Source: Nocardioides sp.
GTDB taxonomy: Bacteria > Actinomycetota > Actinomycetes > Propionibacteriales > Nocardioidaceae
NCBI RefSeq assembly: GCF_016462705.1
Contig: NZ_JAEMSS010000020.1
Location: 1-36,322, forward strand
Length of the DNA: 36,322 bases
Reading direction: 5' to 3'
In this document: piece by piece, positions 26,048-34,030 of the stretch
Layout: each line of letters begins with the position of its first letter
How positions within the stretch are numbered: position 1 is the stretch's first letter
Position numbers and translations under genes: made by a program
Notes under the pieces: generated by a model
What the model was told of the DNA's origin: nothing
What the model saw: only the letters and a program-made list of their open reading frames with translations
The model's database searches: none

Positions 26048-27427
26048 GTGAGAAGACCGGCCGGCACTGCCCTCGCCCTCGCCCTCGCACCATTGGTGTG
26101 GGCCGCACCCGCTGCCGCCGCCTCCGAACCGACCTGCCAAGGCCAGCCGGCGACCATCGTCGGCGAGCCCGGTGGGTCGGTCCGGGGCACCGACGGGCCC
26201 GACGTGGTGGTCAGCGACGGGGCCCGGTGGGTCGTCACCGGAGCCGGCGACGACGTCGTGTGCCTCACCGGCTCGAGCGACGACGGCCACCGCGTCCGGT
26301 TCGCATCGGGTGCCGGCCACGACTCGGTCGTGGTGACGAGCACGGAGGCCGTGACGGGTCACCTCGGCCACGGGGAGGACACCTTCGTGGGTGGTGACGA
26401 GCGGGACCTCGTGCGGGGCGGCGAGCTCGAGTCGGTCGAGATCGGCGGCGACACCGGCGAGCAGTACGTCGACCGCGACCGCGACACGATCAGCACCGGC
26501 GGCGGTGACGACGGGGTGGCGGCGTCGAACGACGACACCGTCTCGCTCGGCCGGGGTGATGACGGGATGAACCGGGAGGTGCTCGCCGGCGCCCCGTACG
26601 CCGGAGACGTGGACGGCGGCCCCGGCAGGAACTTCCTCGGGCTGAACGTCTCCGGGGACGCGGGGAAGGACGCCGGGAGCTGGGTGCTGGACACCCACGC
26701 GGGGACGTTCTCCCGCAACGGCGAGACCCACCTGTCGTTGACCGATTTCACCGGCTTCCAGGTCAGGTTCGCGAAGGCCGACGAGGAGCTGCGCGTCCGA
26801 GGGAGCCGGCGGCACGAGTCGTTCGAGGCGTACGGGCAGGACGGACTCGTCGAGACAACGCTTTCGATCAGTGCGGGCGGGGGAAACGACGAGATCTACG
26901 TCGGACGGGCCGGGTACGACCTCGACGACGTGCTGGTCCGGTCGATCGACGGCGGGCCGGGGCGCGACCGGCTCGTCGTCTCCCAGTACGAGGGGCCGAG
27001 CGTCTTCCGCCTCGATCTGGCTGCTGGTGCCTACCGGTACGGGAACCGCGGGACCACCACCAAGGTCCCCGTCGCCGGCATCGAGCACGCCCAGGTCACT
27101 GGCATCCCGTTCCTGACCATGCGTGGTTCGTCGTCCGGCAACCGGCTGGCCGTGACGCTGCCGACCGGTTGGCAGGCCTTCGAGCGGTGCCGGGTCCTGC
27201 TCTCCGGTCGTGGCGGCGACGACCTCCTCCGTGTGCTCGAGGGGCCGCGCTCGCGCTCGACGAGCTGTCCCGGACCCGTGCTCCGAGGCGAGCGCGGAAG
27301 CGACCTGCTGGTGGGGTCCCAGGGGGACGAGACGCTGGTCGGAGGCCCCGGCCGTGACGTCGCCCGCGGGGGCCCGGGCCGGGACGTGTGCCGTGCCGAA
27401 GTCAGGATGGGCTGCGAGCGCCGCTGA
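26048..27427 (+). CDS. Secreted RTX-like calcium-binding repeat protein, paralogue 1
   Basis: The 459-residue protein has a Sec-type signal peptide (RR start, ALALALAPLVW, AAAAS at about 24) and an N-terminal block CQGQPATIVG...GTDGPDVVV...GAGDDVVCLTG. Degenerate GGxGxD nonapeptides follow (TGAGDD, SAGGGNDEI, GGPGRDRL, GGPGRDVARGGPGRDVC), as in calcium-binding RTX rolls. A middle beta-rich stretch (residues about 215-285) has no clear repeat. Six cysteines (including 30, 72, 448, 456) are all retained in paralogue 2. It ends DVCRAEVRMGCERR. Export by signal peptide rather than type I secretion is inferred. The role is unknown; adhesion or matrix functions are possible. It starts at GTG 26048 without a ribosome-binding site. 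Confidence 0.83.
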   Translation: MRRPAGTALALALAPLVWAAPAAAASEPTCQGQPATIVGEPGGSVRGTDGPDVVVSDGARWVVTGAGDDVVCLTGSSDDGHRVRFASGAGHDSVVVTSTEAVTGHLGHGEDTFVGGDERDLVRGGELESVEIGGDTGEQYVDRDRDTISTGGGDDGVAASNDDTVSLGRGDDGMNREVLAGAPYAGDVDGGPGRNFLGLNVSGDAGKDAGSWVLDTHAGTFSRNGETHLSLTDFTGFQVRFAKADEELRVRGSRRHESFEAYGQDGLVETTLSISAGGGNDEIYVGRAGYDLDDVLVRSIDGGPGRDRLVVSQYEGPSVFRLDLAAGAYRYGNRGTTTKVPVAGIEHAQVTGIPFLTMRGSSSGNRLAVTLPTGWQAFERCRVLLSGRGGDDLLRVLEGPRSRSTSCPGPVLRGERGSDLLVGSQGDETLVGGPGRDVARGGPGRDVCRAEVRMGCERR

Positions 27428-27519
27428 GTTCGGCACGCTCCGGCTGTCGTATCCGGTGGCCGCCGTTCGTGGCGACCGTGAAGGGTGGCCGTCAGTGCTG
27501 CCCTGACACAGGAGGACAC

Positions 27520-27876
27520 ATGCCCGAGTACCTGATCTTCTTCAACCAGCAGTGGGTGCCCGACTACCCGGAAGGGGACTGGCCCGAGATCGGCAAGACG
27601 TCTCGCGCCGTGGTCGCGGAGATCCAGGAGGCCGGCGAGCTGGTGTACGCCGGTGGTCTCGAGGAGACCGCCGCGCTGGCGCACGCCGACTACGACAACG
27701 GCGAGTCGATCGTCACCGACGGGCCCTACGTCGAGACCAAGGAGTGGCTCGGGGGTCTCACGATCGTGGACGTGCCGGACGACGACCGGGCGCGCTACTG
27801 GGCGTCGCGCATCGCGGTGGGCTGCCGGTGGCCCCAGGAGGTCCGCAAGGTGAAGCCGGGCAGCGCCCGCGGCTGA
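27520..27876 (+). CDS. YCII (DGPF) domain protein
   Basis: The 118-residue protein has a single YCII-like fold with MPEYLIFFNQQW at the start and the family motif as DGPYVETKEWLGG, plus a His (AHADYD) that is often the proposed catalytic residue of the dimeric alpha-beta barrel. GGAGG lies five bases before ATG 27520. DGPF proteins often sit beside ECF42-type sigma factor genes; none is here. A TGTCGT at 27445-27450 with CGT 17 bases later faintly recalls the ECF42 pattern. It is followed by a GlsB-type gene after 61 bp. Confidence 0.87.
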   Translation: MPEYLIFFNQQWVPDYPEGDWPEIGKTSRAVVAEIQEAGELVYAGGLEETAALAHADYDNGESIVTDGPYVETKEWLGGLTIVDVPDDDRARYWASRIAVGCRWPQEVRKVKPGSARG

Positions 27877-27937
27877 GCGCATGCGTGGGGGCCTCGCGGG
27901 TTACCGAAGGAATTCTGCTTCAACGAGAGGACACCGC

Positions 27938-28204
27938 ATGGGCATCATCGGATTTCTGGTCGCAGGTCTCATCATCGGAGCCCTGGCGCGCCTCTTCAAG
28001 CCGGGTCGACAGAACCTCAGCATCCTCATGACGCTGCTGCTGGGCGTCGTCGGTTCGGTCATCGGCGGGGTCATCGCCAGTGCGATCGGCACCGGCGACA
28101 TCATGGAGCTCAACGTGATCGGGTTCGTCGTCGCGGTCATCGCCGCGGTGCTGCTGATCGGTGCCGCGGAGAGCCTCTCGGGGAAGGACAAGGCGCACGT
28201 CTGA
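27938..28204 (+). CDS. GlsB/YeaQ/YmgE family stress-response membrane protein
   Basis: The 88-residue protein has three hydrophobic helices and the family pattern GFLVAGLIIGALARLFKPG, LLLGVVGSVIGGVIAS and NVIGFVVAVIAAVLLIGA. These small inner-membrane proteins were once called transglycosylase-associated; many are induced by general stress. AGAGGA precedes ATG 27938 by seven bases. It converges with the secreted repeat protein gene, leaving six bases between stops. Confidence 0.9.
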   Translation: MGIIGFLVAGLIIGALARLFKPGRQNLSILMTLLLGVVGSVIGGVIASAIGTGDIMELNVIGFVVAVIAAVLLIGAAESLSGKDKAHV

Positions 28205-28210
28205 CGTTGA

Positions 28211-29512
28211 CTACGGCGTCTTCAGCACCCGCATCCGCAGCGGCTCGGCTTCCTGGTCCCACATGACGGCGACGTCACCGTTCGGGGCCATGACCGCGAA
28301 CGCCGCCTCGAGGACGTCGACGCCGGCGTCCGGCCAGGCTGTGTAGCGCCGGCTCCAGGCCGATCCGTGCGGCCGGTAGCGCGCGTAGACGCCGTACTCG
28401 CCCCAGCCGACGAAGGTGTCGCCCGCCCGGTCGACGGCAACCATGACCTCGCTGGCGACGGTGCCGCCCTCGGCCAGGCGCTGCGGCGTGGTCCAGGCAC
28501 CGCCGGAGCCACGCTCGGCGACGTCGATGCGTCCCTCGTCCCGGGCCATCGCGACGACGAAGTGGCCGCGCGGGTTCACCACGACGTCCACGTCGTTGAG
28601 CTCGCCACCCTTCGCCAGACTGCGGGGCGCTCCCCACCGTCCGGTGACGGACCGGGTGACGACCCGCACCCCGGAGAGGTCGGGGCTGAAGACCACCACG
28701 GCCCGCCCGTCACCGGCGACCGCCAGGTCGTGGTCGTAGCCCTCGGCGGTGATCGGGGCGGACGTGCTCCACCGCCCACCGACCCCGCGCACCCGCGCGG
28801 CCAGCGCCTGCGGCTCACCGAACGCCTGCACGCCGTAGACCACGGTCGCCGTTCCGTCGGCGGCGATGCCGACCGCGGGCTCGTCGGCGCCGTTCGCAGG
28901 GGTCACGTCCACCGCCTGGCGCCACGGCCCCGCCTTCGGGCGGTACGCCGACCGGATCCGGGTCGGTAGCCCGTCCTCCTCACTGCCCCACGTCCACACC
29001 GCCACCACGGCTCCCGCAGGGTTGACGGCGACGTCGAGACCCGACGCGCGACGGATCACGCCGGGGACGTCGCCGGGCAGGCTCGCGTCGTCGGACAGGC
29101 TCACGGGCGCGGACCAGCTGCCGGAGGCGCTGAGCCGGGCGGCCGCCACGCCGTCGCTCTGACCCTCGCGCTGGGTGACCCAGACGACGGTGACGATGCC
29201 GCGCCGGTCCGCGACGACCTCGGGGACGGTGCCCTGGCCCACCACGGTCCGCCTGCCCCAGGTCCCGTCAGCGAACCGCTGCCGCACGACGACCGACGGC
29301 GGGTAGTCCGTGCTTTGCCAGGCAGCTGTGGTGACTCCCTCGCCGTCGACGGCGACCGAGGCGCTCGGCGGGTTGGGTGCGAGCGTCCGGACGGGCCCCC
29401 ACCGCGCCGGCGACCCGACGCCGGCCGAGTTGCCGTCCGCCGGGACCGTGACCCCCGAGACCGCCAGTGCCCCGGCGGCGAGAAGGGTCAGGACGACGGT
29501 GCGGGCGGACAT
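28211..29512 (-). CDS. Secreted protein with beta-propeller-like repeats
   Basis: The 433-residue protein has a signal peptide (VVLTLLAAGALAVSGVTVPA) and then a series of about 50-residue units, each with a pattern like 'VAVD-GxGxxTxxW' followed by RxxxGxWxxxxxLS. Examples are GVTTAAWQS, RGIVTVVWVTQ, AGAVVAVWTWG, ADGTATVVYGV, GRAVVVFSPD, RGHFVVAMARD and AGDTFVGWGEY. This fits a secreted propeller of six or seven blades. No catalytic motif is seen. ATG 29512 has GGAGG seven bases upstream. It lies 105 bp after RTX-like gene 2 on the same strand, but that gap lacks the GAACC/GCATC promoter, so its regulation may differ. Confidence 0.75.
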   Translation of the reverse strand: MSARTVVLTLLAAGALAVSGVTVPADGNSAGVGSPARWGPVRTLAPNPPSASVAVDGEGVTTAAWQSTDYPPSVVVRQRFADGTWGRRTVVGQGTVPEVVADRRGIVTVVWVTQREGQSDGVAAARLSASGSWSAPVSLSDDASLPGDVPGVIRRASGLDVAVNPAGAVVAVWTWGSEEDGLPTRIRSAYRPKAGPWRQAVDVTPANGADEPAVGIAADGTATVVYGVQAFGEPQALAARVRGVGGRWSTSAPITAEGYDHDLAVAGDGRAVVVFSPDLSGVRVVTRSVTGRWGAPRSLAKGGELNDVDVVVNPRGHFVVAMARDEGRIDVAERGSGGAWTTPQRLAEGGTVASEVMVAVDRAGDTFVGWGEYGVYARYRPHGSAWSRRYTAWPDAGVDVLEAAFAVMAPNGDVAVMWDQEAEPLRMRVLKTP

Positions 29513-29582
29513 GGTCGCCTCCGAGGGTCGGGTCACGGGTCACCCTCCACGGTCGCGCGATGGCGCGGGCGACGCCACGGCA

Positions 29583-29616
29583 GGGAGACCCTCGTCCTCA
29601 GGTCGTTGGACCTCCC
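29583..29616 (-). terminator. Hairpin after RTX-like gene 2, possible terminator
   Basis: On the minus strand, GGGAGGTCC can pair with GGGTCTCCC (9 bp with two G-U pairs) around a 16-base loop; an alternative AGGTC-CAAC-GACCT fold overlaps it. It begins just after the stop. Confidence 0.3.
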
Positions 29617-29617
29617 G

Positions 29618-30958
29618 TCAGCGCCGCTCGCAGGCGACTCTGACCTCCGCCACGCAGACGTCGACACCAGGACCACCACGAGCGACGTCACGACCCGGAC
29701 CGCCCATCAGGCGTTCGTCCTCCCGCGAACCGATCAGCTCGTCGTTGCCGACTCCGCCGACCAGCAGCGGTGCCGGACAACCCTTGGTCGTCCAGTCGAG
29801 CTTCGGCGACCGGATCCGGAGCTCGTCCCCACCTCCCCCGCCGATCAGCGTGACCTGGCAGCTCTCGCGCCGACGTCGCCCGGCCTGGGGGATCTCCGCC
29901 TCCAACCGGTTGGCAGCGGCACTGCCATGCAGGCGCACCTCGGGGAAGCCGTCGACGGCCGCGTCCTCGAACCCGGCCAGAGCCGCGCGGCGCGGCACCT
30001 CGCCGAGGCCGTACCGAAGACGGTCGCGGGCGAGGTCGAGATCGACGAACATGTCCCTGACGCCGCCACCGAAGTTGCTGAGGGTCAAGCGGTCGCGGCC
30101 GACACCCCCGTCGACCGAGGCCACGTCGGAGTTCCGCATACCGAACACCACGAGCCGCACCACGTCGTCACCCGCGCCGGCGTCCAGGGTCAGGGGGCCG
30201 CCCACCACGTCGAAGCTCTCGTCCCGCTTGCTGCCTCGCACCGTCAGGGGCTCACCCTTCGAGAGCGCGAACCGGGAGAAGCCCGTCCACGAGAAGCGCA
30301 CCTCGCCGTCACGGCTGAGCTGCCCCACTCGGTTGTCGAGCAGCCAGGTGCCCGGCCCGTCCTCCTCGCGCGAGAGGCCATCGAGCAGCACAGAGTTGCG
30401 TCCGGCTCCTCCGTCGGCCTGGCCCGAGTCACCCTCCAGGCGGAGGTCGTCGTCCCCGGCACCCAGGGACAGTGAGTCGCCGTCGCCTTGGCCTCCGGAC
30501 GTGACCCTGTCAGGTCCGCCGCCCGTGCTGATCGCGTCGGTCCCCGTGTCGGGCAGGCCGGAATCGTCGTCCTCGCGCCGGCCCGCGAAGACGACGTCCC
30601 GCGCGTCGTTGCCGACGTACCGGTCGTCGCCGTCGCCGAGGAACGCCCGGACCGGGCTGGTGTCGCGCACCCGCACGCTGTCGTTCCCCGGACCCAGGTC
30701 GAGCCACACCGACTTCCCGTGCGCGGTCGGGTCGGTGACGCAGACGACGTCGTCCCCCGCTCGGGTGTCCACCTGGAACGCCCCACCGGTCACCACGACG
30801 TCGGCGCCGTCGGACCCGCGGAGCACCTGGCCGGGCTTGCCCACCATCGTCGCCTCGCGGCCCTGACAGGTGGGCGCCGCCCCCGCGGCGGACGCGGGCG
30901 TCCCCATCGGGATGCTGACCAGGGCACTCAGGAGGACGAGGCTTGCACGAGGCGTCAT
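29618..30958 (-). CDS. Secreted RTX-like calcium-binding repeat protein, paralogue 2
   Basis: The 446-residue protein is colinear with paralogue 1: signal peptide (SLVLLSALVSIP, ending near ASAAG), CQGREATMVG, GSDGADVVVTGGA, RAGDDVVCVT, degenerate nonapeptides (GPGNDSV, GDGDDRY, GAGDDDL, GAGDDVV, GGVGRDRL, GGPGRDVARGGPG) and the end DVCVAEVRVACERR. All six cysteines align (including 31, 73, 435, 443), which implies conserved disulfides and an extracellular protein. The middle segment TWLLDNRVGQLSRDGEVRF parallels SWVLDTHAGTFSRNGETHL of paralogue 1. It is divergent from the ABC1 kinase gene, with an ECF-like promoter directly before ATG. Confidence 0.83.
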   Translation of the reverse strand: MTPRASLVLLSALVSIPMGTPASAAGAAPTCQGREATMVGKPGQVLRGSDGADVVVTGGAFQVDTRAGDDVVCVTDPTAHGKSVWLDLGPGNDSVRVRDTSPVRAFLGDGDDRYVGNDARDVVFAGRREDDDSGLPDTGTDAISTGGGPDRVTSGGQGDGDSLSLGAGDDDLRLEGDSGQADGGAGRNSVLLDGLSREEDGPGTWLLDNRVGQLSRDGEVRFSWTGFSRFALSKGEPLTVRGSKRDESFDVVGGPLTLDAGAGDDVVRLVVFGMRNSDVASVDGGVGRDRLTLSNFGGGVRDMFVDLDLARDRLRYGLGEVPRRAALAGFEDAAVDGFPEVRLHGSAAANRLEAEIPQAGRRRRESCQVTLIGGGGGDELRIRSPKLDWTTKGCPAPLLVGGVGNDELIGSREDERLMGGPGRDVARGGPGVDVCVAEVRVACERR

Positions 30959-30966
30959 GTTCAGTC

Positions 30967-30992
30967 TGATGCTGCCACGCCGCACTTGGTTC
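30967..30992 (-). promoter_or_regulatory. ECF-sigma-like promoter of RTX-like gene 2
   Basis: On the minus strand: GAACC (complement of 30988-30992), 15 bases, GCATCA (complement of 30967-30972), 8 bases, ATG 30958. Spacing is identical to the other two paralogues; the spacer sequence is different. Confidence 0.6.
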
Positions 30993-31030
30993 GCACCGGC
31001 ACCGCTCACGGTCGGGCTTTCGTCGTCAGG

Positions 31031-31043
31031 GACACTGGGTGTC
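31031..31043. promoter_or_regulatory. Inverted repeat abutting the ABC1 kinase start codon
   Basis: GACAC-TGG-GTGTC ends directly at ATG 31044. It may be an operator or chance. Confidence 0.25.
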
Positions 31044-32381
31044 ATGGCCGACCTGCCCCGCAAGGCAGCAGCGCGCACGGCGAGGCTCGCCGCGCTGCCG
31101 CTGGGGTACGCCGGGAGGACGGCTGTCGGGTTCGGCAGGCGGATGGGTGGCGCGCCCGCCGAGACGGTCCTGTCCGAGATCCAGCAGCGCACGGCCGAGC
31201 AGCTCTTCCGCACGCTCGGCGAGCTCAAGGGCGGGGCGATGAAGTTCGGCCAGGTGCTCTCGGTGCTCGAGTCCGCGCTTCCCGAGGAGGTCGCGGGCCC
31301 CTATCGCGAGCAGCTGACCAGGCTCCAGGACGATGCCCCGCCGATGCCCACCCAGACCGTGCGCGACCAGCTCACCAAGGACCTGGGCGCCGACTGGGCG
31401 GACCGGCTGGTGTGGCTGGACGGCGGCCCCACGGCGGCCGCGTCGATCGGCCAGGTCCACCGTGGCCGTTGGGCCGACGATCGGGAGGTCGCCGTCAAGG
31501 TGCAGTACCCCGGTGCCGGGGACGCCCTGCTCTCGGACCTGCGGCAGCTCGCCCGGCTGGCCCGGACGGTGGGCCCGCTGGTGCCCGGGGTCGACATCAA
31601 GCCGCTCATCGCCGAGGTCCAGGCCCGGGCCTCCGACGAACTGGACTACACCCTGGAGGCCGAGGCACAGCGCGCGTTCGCCGCGGCGTTCCGCGACGAC
31701 CCCGACTTCGTGGTGCCCGACGTGGTGGAGGTCGGGGAGTCCACCCTGGTCACCGAGTGGCTGGAGAGCCCGCACTCCCTGGCGACGGTGATCCGGGAGG
31801 GCAGCCAGGAGGAGCGCGACCACTACGGGCAGCTGTTCGTCCGCTTCCTGTTCGCCGGTCCCGCCCGCACCGGGATGCTGCACGCCGACCCGCACCCCGG
31901 CAACTTCCGCATCCTGCCCACCGAGGACGGCCGGCCGGGCCGACTCGGCGTGCTCGACTTCGGCGCGGTCGCGCGGCTGGACGGCGGCGGGCTGCCCGAG
32001 GCGATGGGCCGGCTCATCCGGGTCGCCGCGCAGGCGGACCACGAGCAGCTCGAGCAGGGTCTGCGCGAGGAGGGCTTCATCAAGGACCGGGTCCGCGTCG
32101 ACCCCGACCTCCTGCTCGACTACCTGGCGCCGTTCGTCGAGCCGACCAAGGTCGAGAGCTTCCGGTTCACCCGGGAGTGGATGCGCGAGCAGTTCCAGCG
32201 GATCAACAACCCCCGGGAGCCCACCTACACGGTGGCCCTCAAGCTCAACCTGCCACCCAACTACATGCTGATCCACCGCACCTGGCTCGGCGCGATCGGC
32301 GTCCTCAGCCAGCTGGGAGCCGAGGCGCCGTTCAAGGCGATCCTCGAGGAGTACCTGCCGGGGTTCGCAGACCCCACCTGA
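31044..32381 (+). CDS. AarF/UbiB (ABC1) family atypical kinase
   Basis: The 445-residue protein has the ABC1/UbiB order: KGGAMKFGQVLS (the KxGQ motif that occludes the active site), AAASIGQVHRG, the ATP-site Lys in VAVKVQYPG, a DELDYTLEAEAQ helix, HADPHPGNFRILP (catalytic loop) and LDFGAVARL (metal-binding Asp). The family supports ubiquinone/menaquinone lipid metabolism in other organisms; in actinobacteria the target is not established. ATG 31044 lacks a good ribosome-binding site. It is divergent from RTX-like gene 2 and followed 17 bp later by an APH-type kinase gene, so two protein-kinase-like enzymes are in tandem. Confidence 0.9.
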   Translation: MADLPRKAAARTARLAALPLGYAGRTAVGFGRRMGGAPAETVLSEIQQRTAEQLFRTLGELKGGAMKFGQVLSVLESALPEEVAGPYREQLTRLQDDAPPMPTQTVRDQLTKDLGADWADRLVWLDGGPTAAASIGQVHRGRWADDREVAVKVQYPGAGDALLSDLRQLARLARTVGPLVPGVDIKPLIAEVQARASDELDYTLEAEAQRAFAAAFRDDPDFVVPDVVEVGESTLVTEWLESPHSLATVIREGSQEERDHYGQLFVRFLFAGPARTGMLHADPHPGNFRILPTEDGRPGRLGVLDFGAVARLDGGGLPEAMGRLIRVAAQADHEQLEQGLREEGFIKDRVRVDPDLLLDYLAPFVEPTKVESFRFTREWMREQFQRINNPREPTYTVALKLNLPPNYMLIHRTWLGAIGVLSQLGAEAPFKAILEEYLPGFADPT

Positions 32382-32398
32382 CCGCACGGTCTGCCACG

Positions 32399-33502
32399 AT
32401 GCCGTCCGTGAGCATCGCAGCGACCGGACGACGGGTGGCCGTGGAGGTGGGCCGCGCCGGCGTCGATCGGGTACGCCGCCGCGCCGGCCTGCCGCGGTGC
32501 GCCGCCGACCTCGGACCGGCCGACCTGGCTCGGGTGCTCGGACGGCCCGTCACCGGCGTGAGCCCGCTCGACGGGACGACCGGGACGACCGACCGGGCCC
32601 GGCTCGCCGTCGAGGGCCCGGGCCTGCCGCCGACGGTGTTCGTCAAGACCGCGGCCGTCGACGCCGGGACCCGGCTCTTCGGCGGGCTCGCCCGGCTCGG
32701 CGAGGTCGAGGTCGGCTTCTACCGCGACGTGCGCCCCGGCCTCGACCTCCGAGCACCCCGGCTGCTCGGCGCCACCTTCGACCGCGGCACGGGCCGGTTC
32801 GTGATCGTGCTCGAGGACCTCGCCGCCGAGGGCGCGGTGTTCTGCGACACCCTCTCCCGGCTCAGCGTCGACCAGACGGCCGCGGTGCTGTCCACCCTGG
32901 CCCGGCTGCACGGCGCCACGCACGCGAACCTGCCCCGGGTCCCCTGGCTGGGCACCAACTCCGGCGACGCCCTGCTCCCGCTCATCAGCGGGACGCTGCC
33001 CCGGCTCGCGGCGAAGGTGGCCGAGCGTGCCCCCGAGATGGTGCCGTCCGATGCCGCTCCCCTGCTGCGCGGCTACCGGCGCTGGGCCTCCACCCTCGAC
33101 GAGGGACCCCACTCGGTGCTGCACGGGGACCCGCACCCGGGCAACGTCTACCTGCTCGGCGAGGACGGCGCCGGCCTCCTCGACTGGCAGGCCGTGCGCC
33201 GCGGGAACCCCCTGCGCGACGTGACCTACCACCTCGTGCTCGGCATGGCCGTCCCCGACCGCCGCGCCCACGAGAGGGACCTGCTGGCCCACTACGCCGG
33301 CGAGCTCGCCGCCCACGGCGGGCCGGACCTCGATGCCGACGAGTGCTGGCGACGGCACCGGCGGATGGCGGCGTACGCCTATGTCGCGGCGGTGTTCACC
33401 TCCGGTCTCGGCGGCCTGCAGAACGCCGAGATCGCCGACGCCGGGCTGAAGCGCGCCGGGGTCGCGGTGGCCGACCTGGAGACCGTGGCCCTCGTCGGGT
33501 GA
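32399..33502 (+). CDS. Phosphotransferase of the aminoglycoside/choline kinase (APH) fold
   Basis: The 367-residue protein has an N-lobe with TVFVKTAA (ATP-site Lys) and RFVIVLEDLAAEGA, the catalytic loop VLHGDPHPGNVYLL and the metal-binding LLDWQAVRRGNPLRDV. This is the APH/EcKinase-like group often found near lipid and CoA metabolism; antibiotic resistance is not implied. ATG 32399 or GTG 32408 may be the start. It follows the ABC1 kinase by 17 bp and is probably cotranscribed. It ends one base before the convergent DinB gene. The substrate is unknown. Confidence 0.84.
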   Translation: MPSVSIAATGRRVAVEVGRAGVDRVRRRAGLPRCAADLGPADLARVLGRPVTGVSPLDGTTGTTDRARLAVEGPGLPPTVFVKTAAVDAGTRLFGGLARLGEVEVGFYRDVRPGLDLRAPRLLGATFDRGTGRFVIVLEDLAAEGAVFCDTLSRLSVDQTAAVLSTLARLHGATHANLPRVPWLGTNSGDALLPLISGTLPRLAAKVAERAPEMVPSDAAPLLRGYRRWASTLDEGPHSVLHGDPHPGNVYLLGEDGAGLLDWQAVRRGNPLRDVTYHLVLGMAVPDRRAHERDLLAHYAGELAAHGGPDLDADECWRRHRRMAAYAYVAAVFTSGLGGLQNAEIADAGLKRAGVAVADLETVALVG

Positions 33503-33503
33503 G

Positions 33504-34028
33504 CTACTGGCCCACCGACCCGTCGATCGACTCCCGGATCAGGTCGGCGTGCCCCAGGTGCCGCGCGTACTCCTCGATCATGTGCACCACGATCCACCGC
33601 ATGCTCAGCGGTTCCCCCGGCTTCCGCTTGCGGTGGCCGACGGCGATCGCGTCCAGGCCACCGGAGCCGTCCAGGATCTCGCGGGAGCGGGCGACCTCGG
33701 TGTCGTAGAGCGCCCAGATCTCGTCGGGCTGCATCGACGCCGCCACCGTCCACTCGGCGTCCGCGTCCGCCTTCCAGTCGAACGACGCCCAGGGCTCGGC
33801 GGGCGGCTCCCCCCGGAAGATCTCGGTGAACCACCAGCTCTCCACCCACGCCAGGTGCGTGACCAGCCCGCCGAGGGTCATCGCCGACGGCGGGTGCCGT
33901 CGGCCGAGCTGCTCGGCGTCGAGACCGCCCGCCTTGACCCGCAGGGTGTCGCGCATCCACTCGAGGAAACCGGTCAGCATGGTCAGCTCGTCGGCGACCT
34001 GCGGGATGTCGAAGCGCTTCATGACCAT
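33504..34028 (-). CDS. DinB/DUF664 family protein (possible mycothiol-dependent S-transferase)
   Basis: The 174-residue four-helix-bundle protein has the DinB-fold metal His positions: THLAWVESWWF in the second helix and HMIEEYARHLGHADLIRESIDG near the end, a pattern of DUF664 proteins. Members in mycothiol-producing bacteria include mycothiol-dependent S-transferases; the mca gene in this window shows that mycothiol is used here. I start it at ATG 34028, where GGAGG stands seven bases upstream; a second ATG at 34022 follows. It is last of the run PPOX, VOC, DinB, two bases after the VOC stop. Confidence 0.83.
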   Translation of the reverse strand: MVMKRFDIPQVADELTMLTGFLEWMRDTLRVKAGGLDAEQLGRRHPPSAMTLGGLVTHLAWVESWWFTEIFRGEPPAEPWASFDWKADADAEWTVAASMQPDEIWALYDTEVARSREILDGSGGLDAIAVGHRKRKPGEPLSMRWIVVHMIEEYARHLGHADLIRESIDGSVGQ

Positions 34029-34030
34029 GG

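Noticed and set aside
26048..27427. A hemolysin/toxin function for the RTX-like proteins.
   Set aside because: There are no type I secretion genes, acylation sites or toxin domains, and the proteins are cysteine-containing with Sec signals.
30488..33502. A continuous 1004-codon plus-strand frame ending in the APH-like kinase.
   Set aside because: Only its last 367 residues look like a protein; the earlier part is out-of-frame sequence of the ABC1 kinase gene and antisense to RTX-like gene 2.
32399..33502. An aminoglycoside-resistance gene.
   Set aside because: Only the general APH kinase fold is visible; such genes are common housekeeping or catabolic kinases in actinobacteria.
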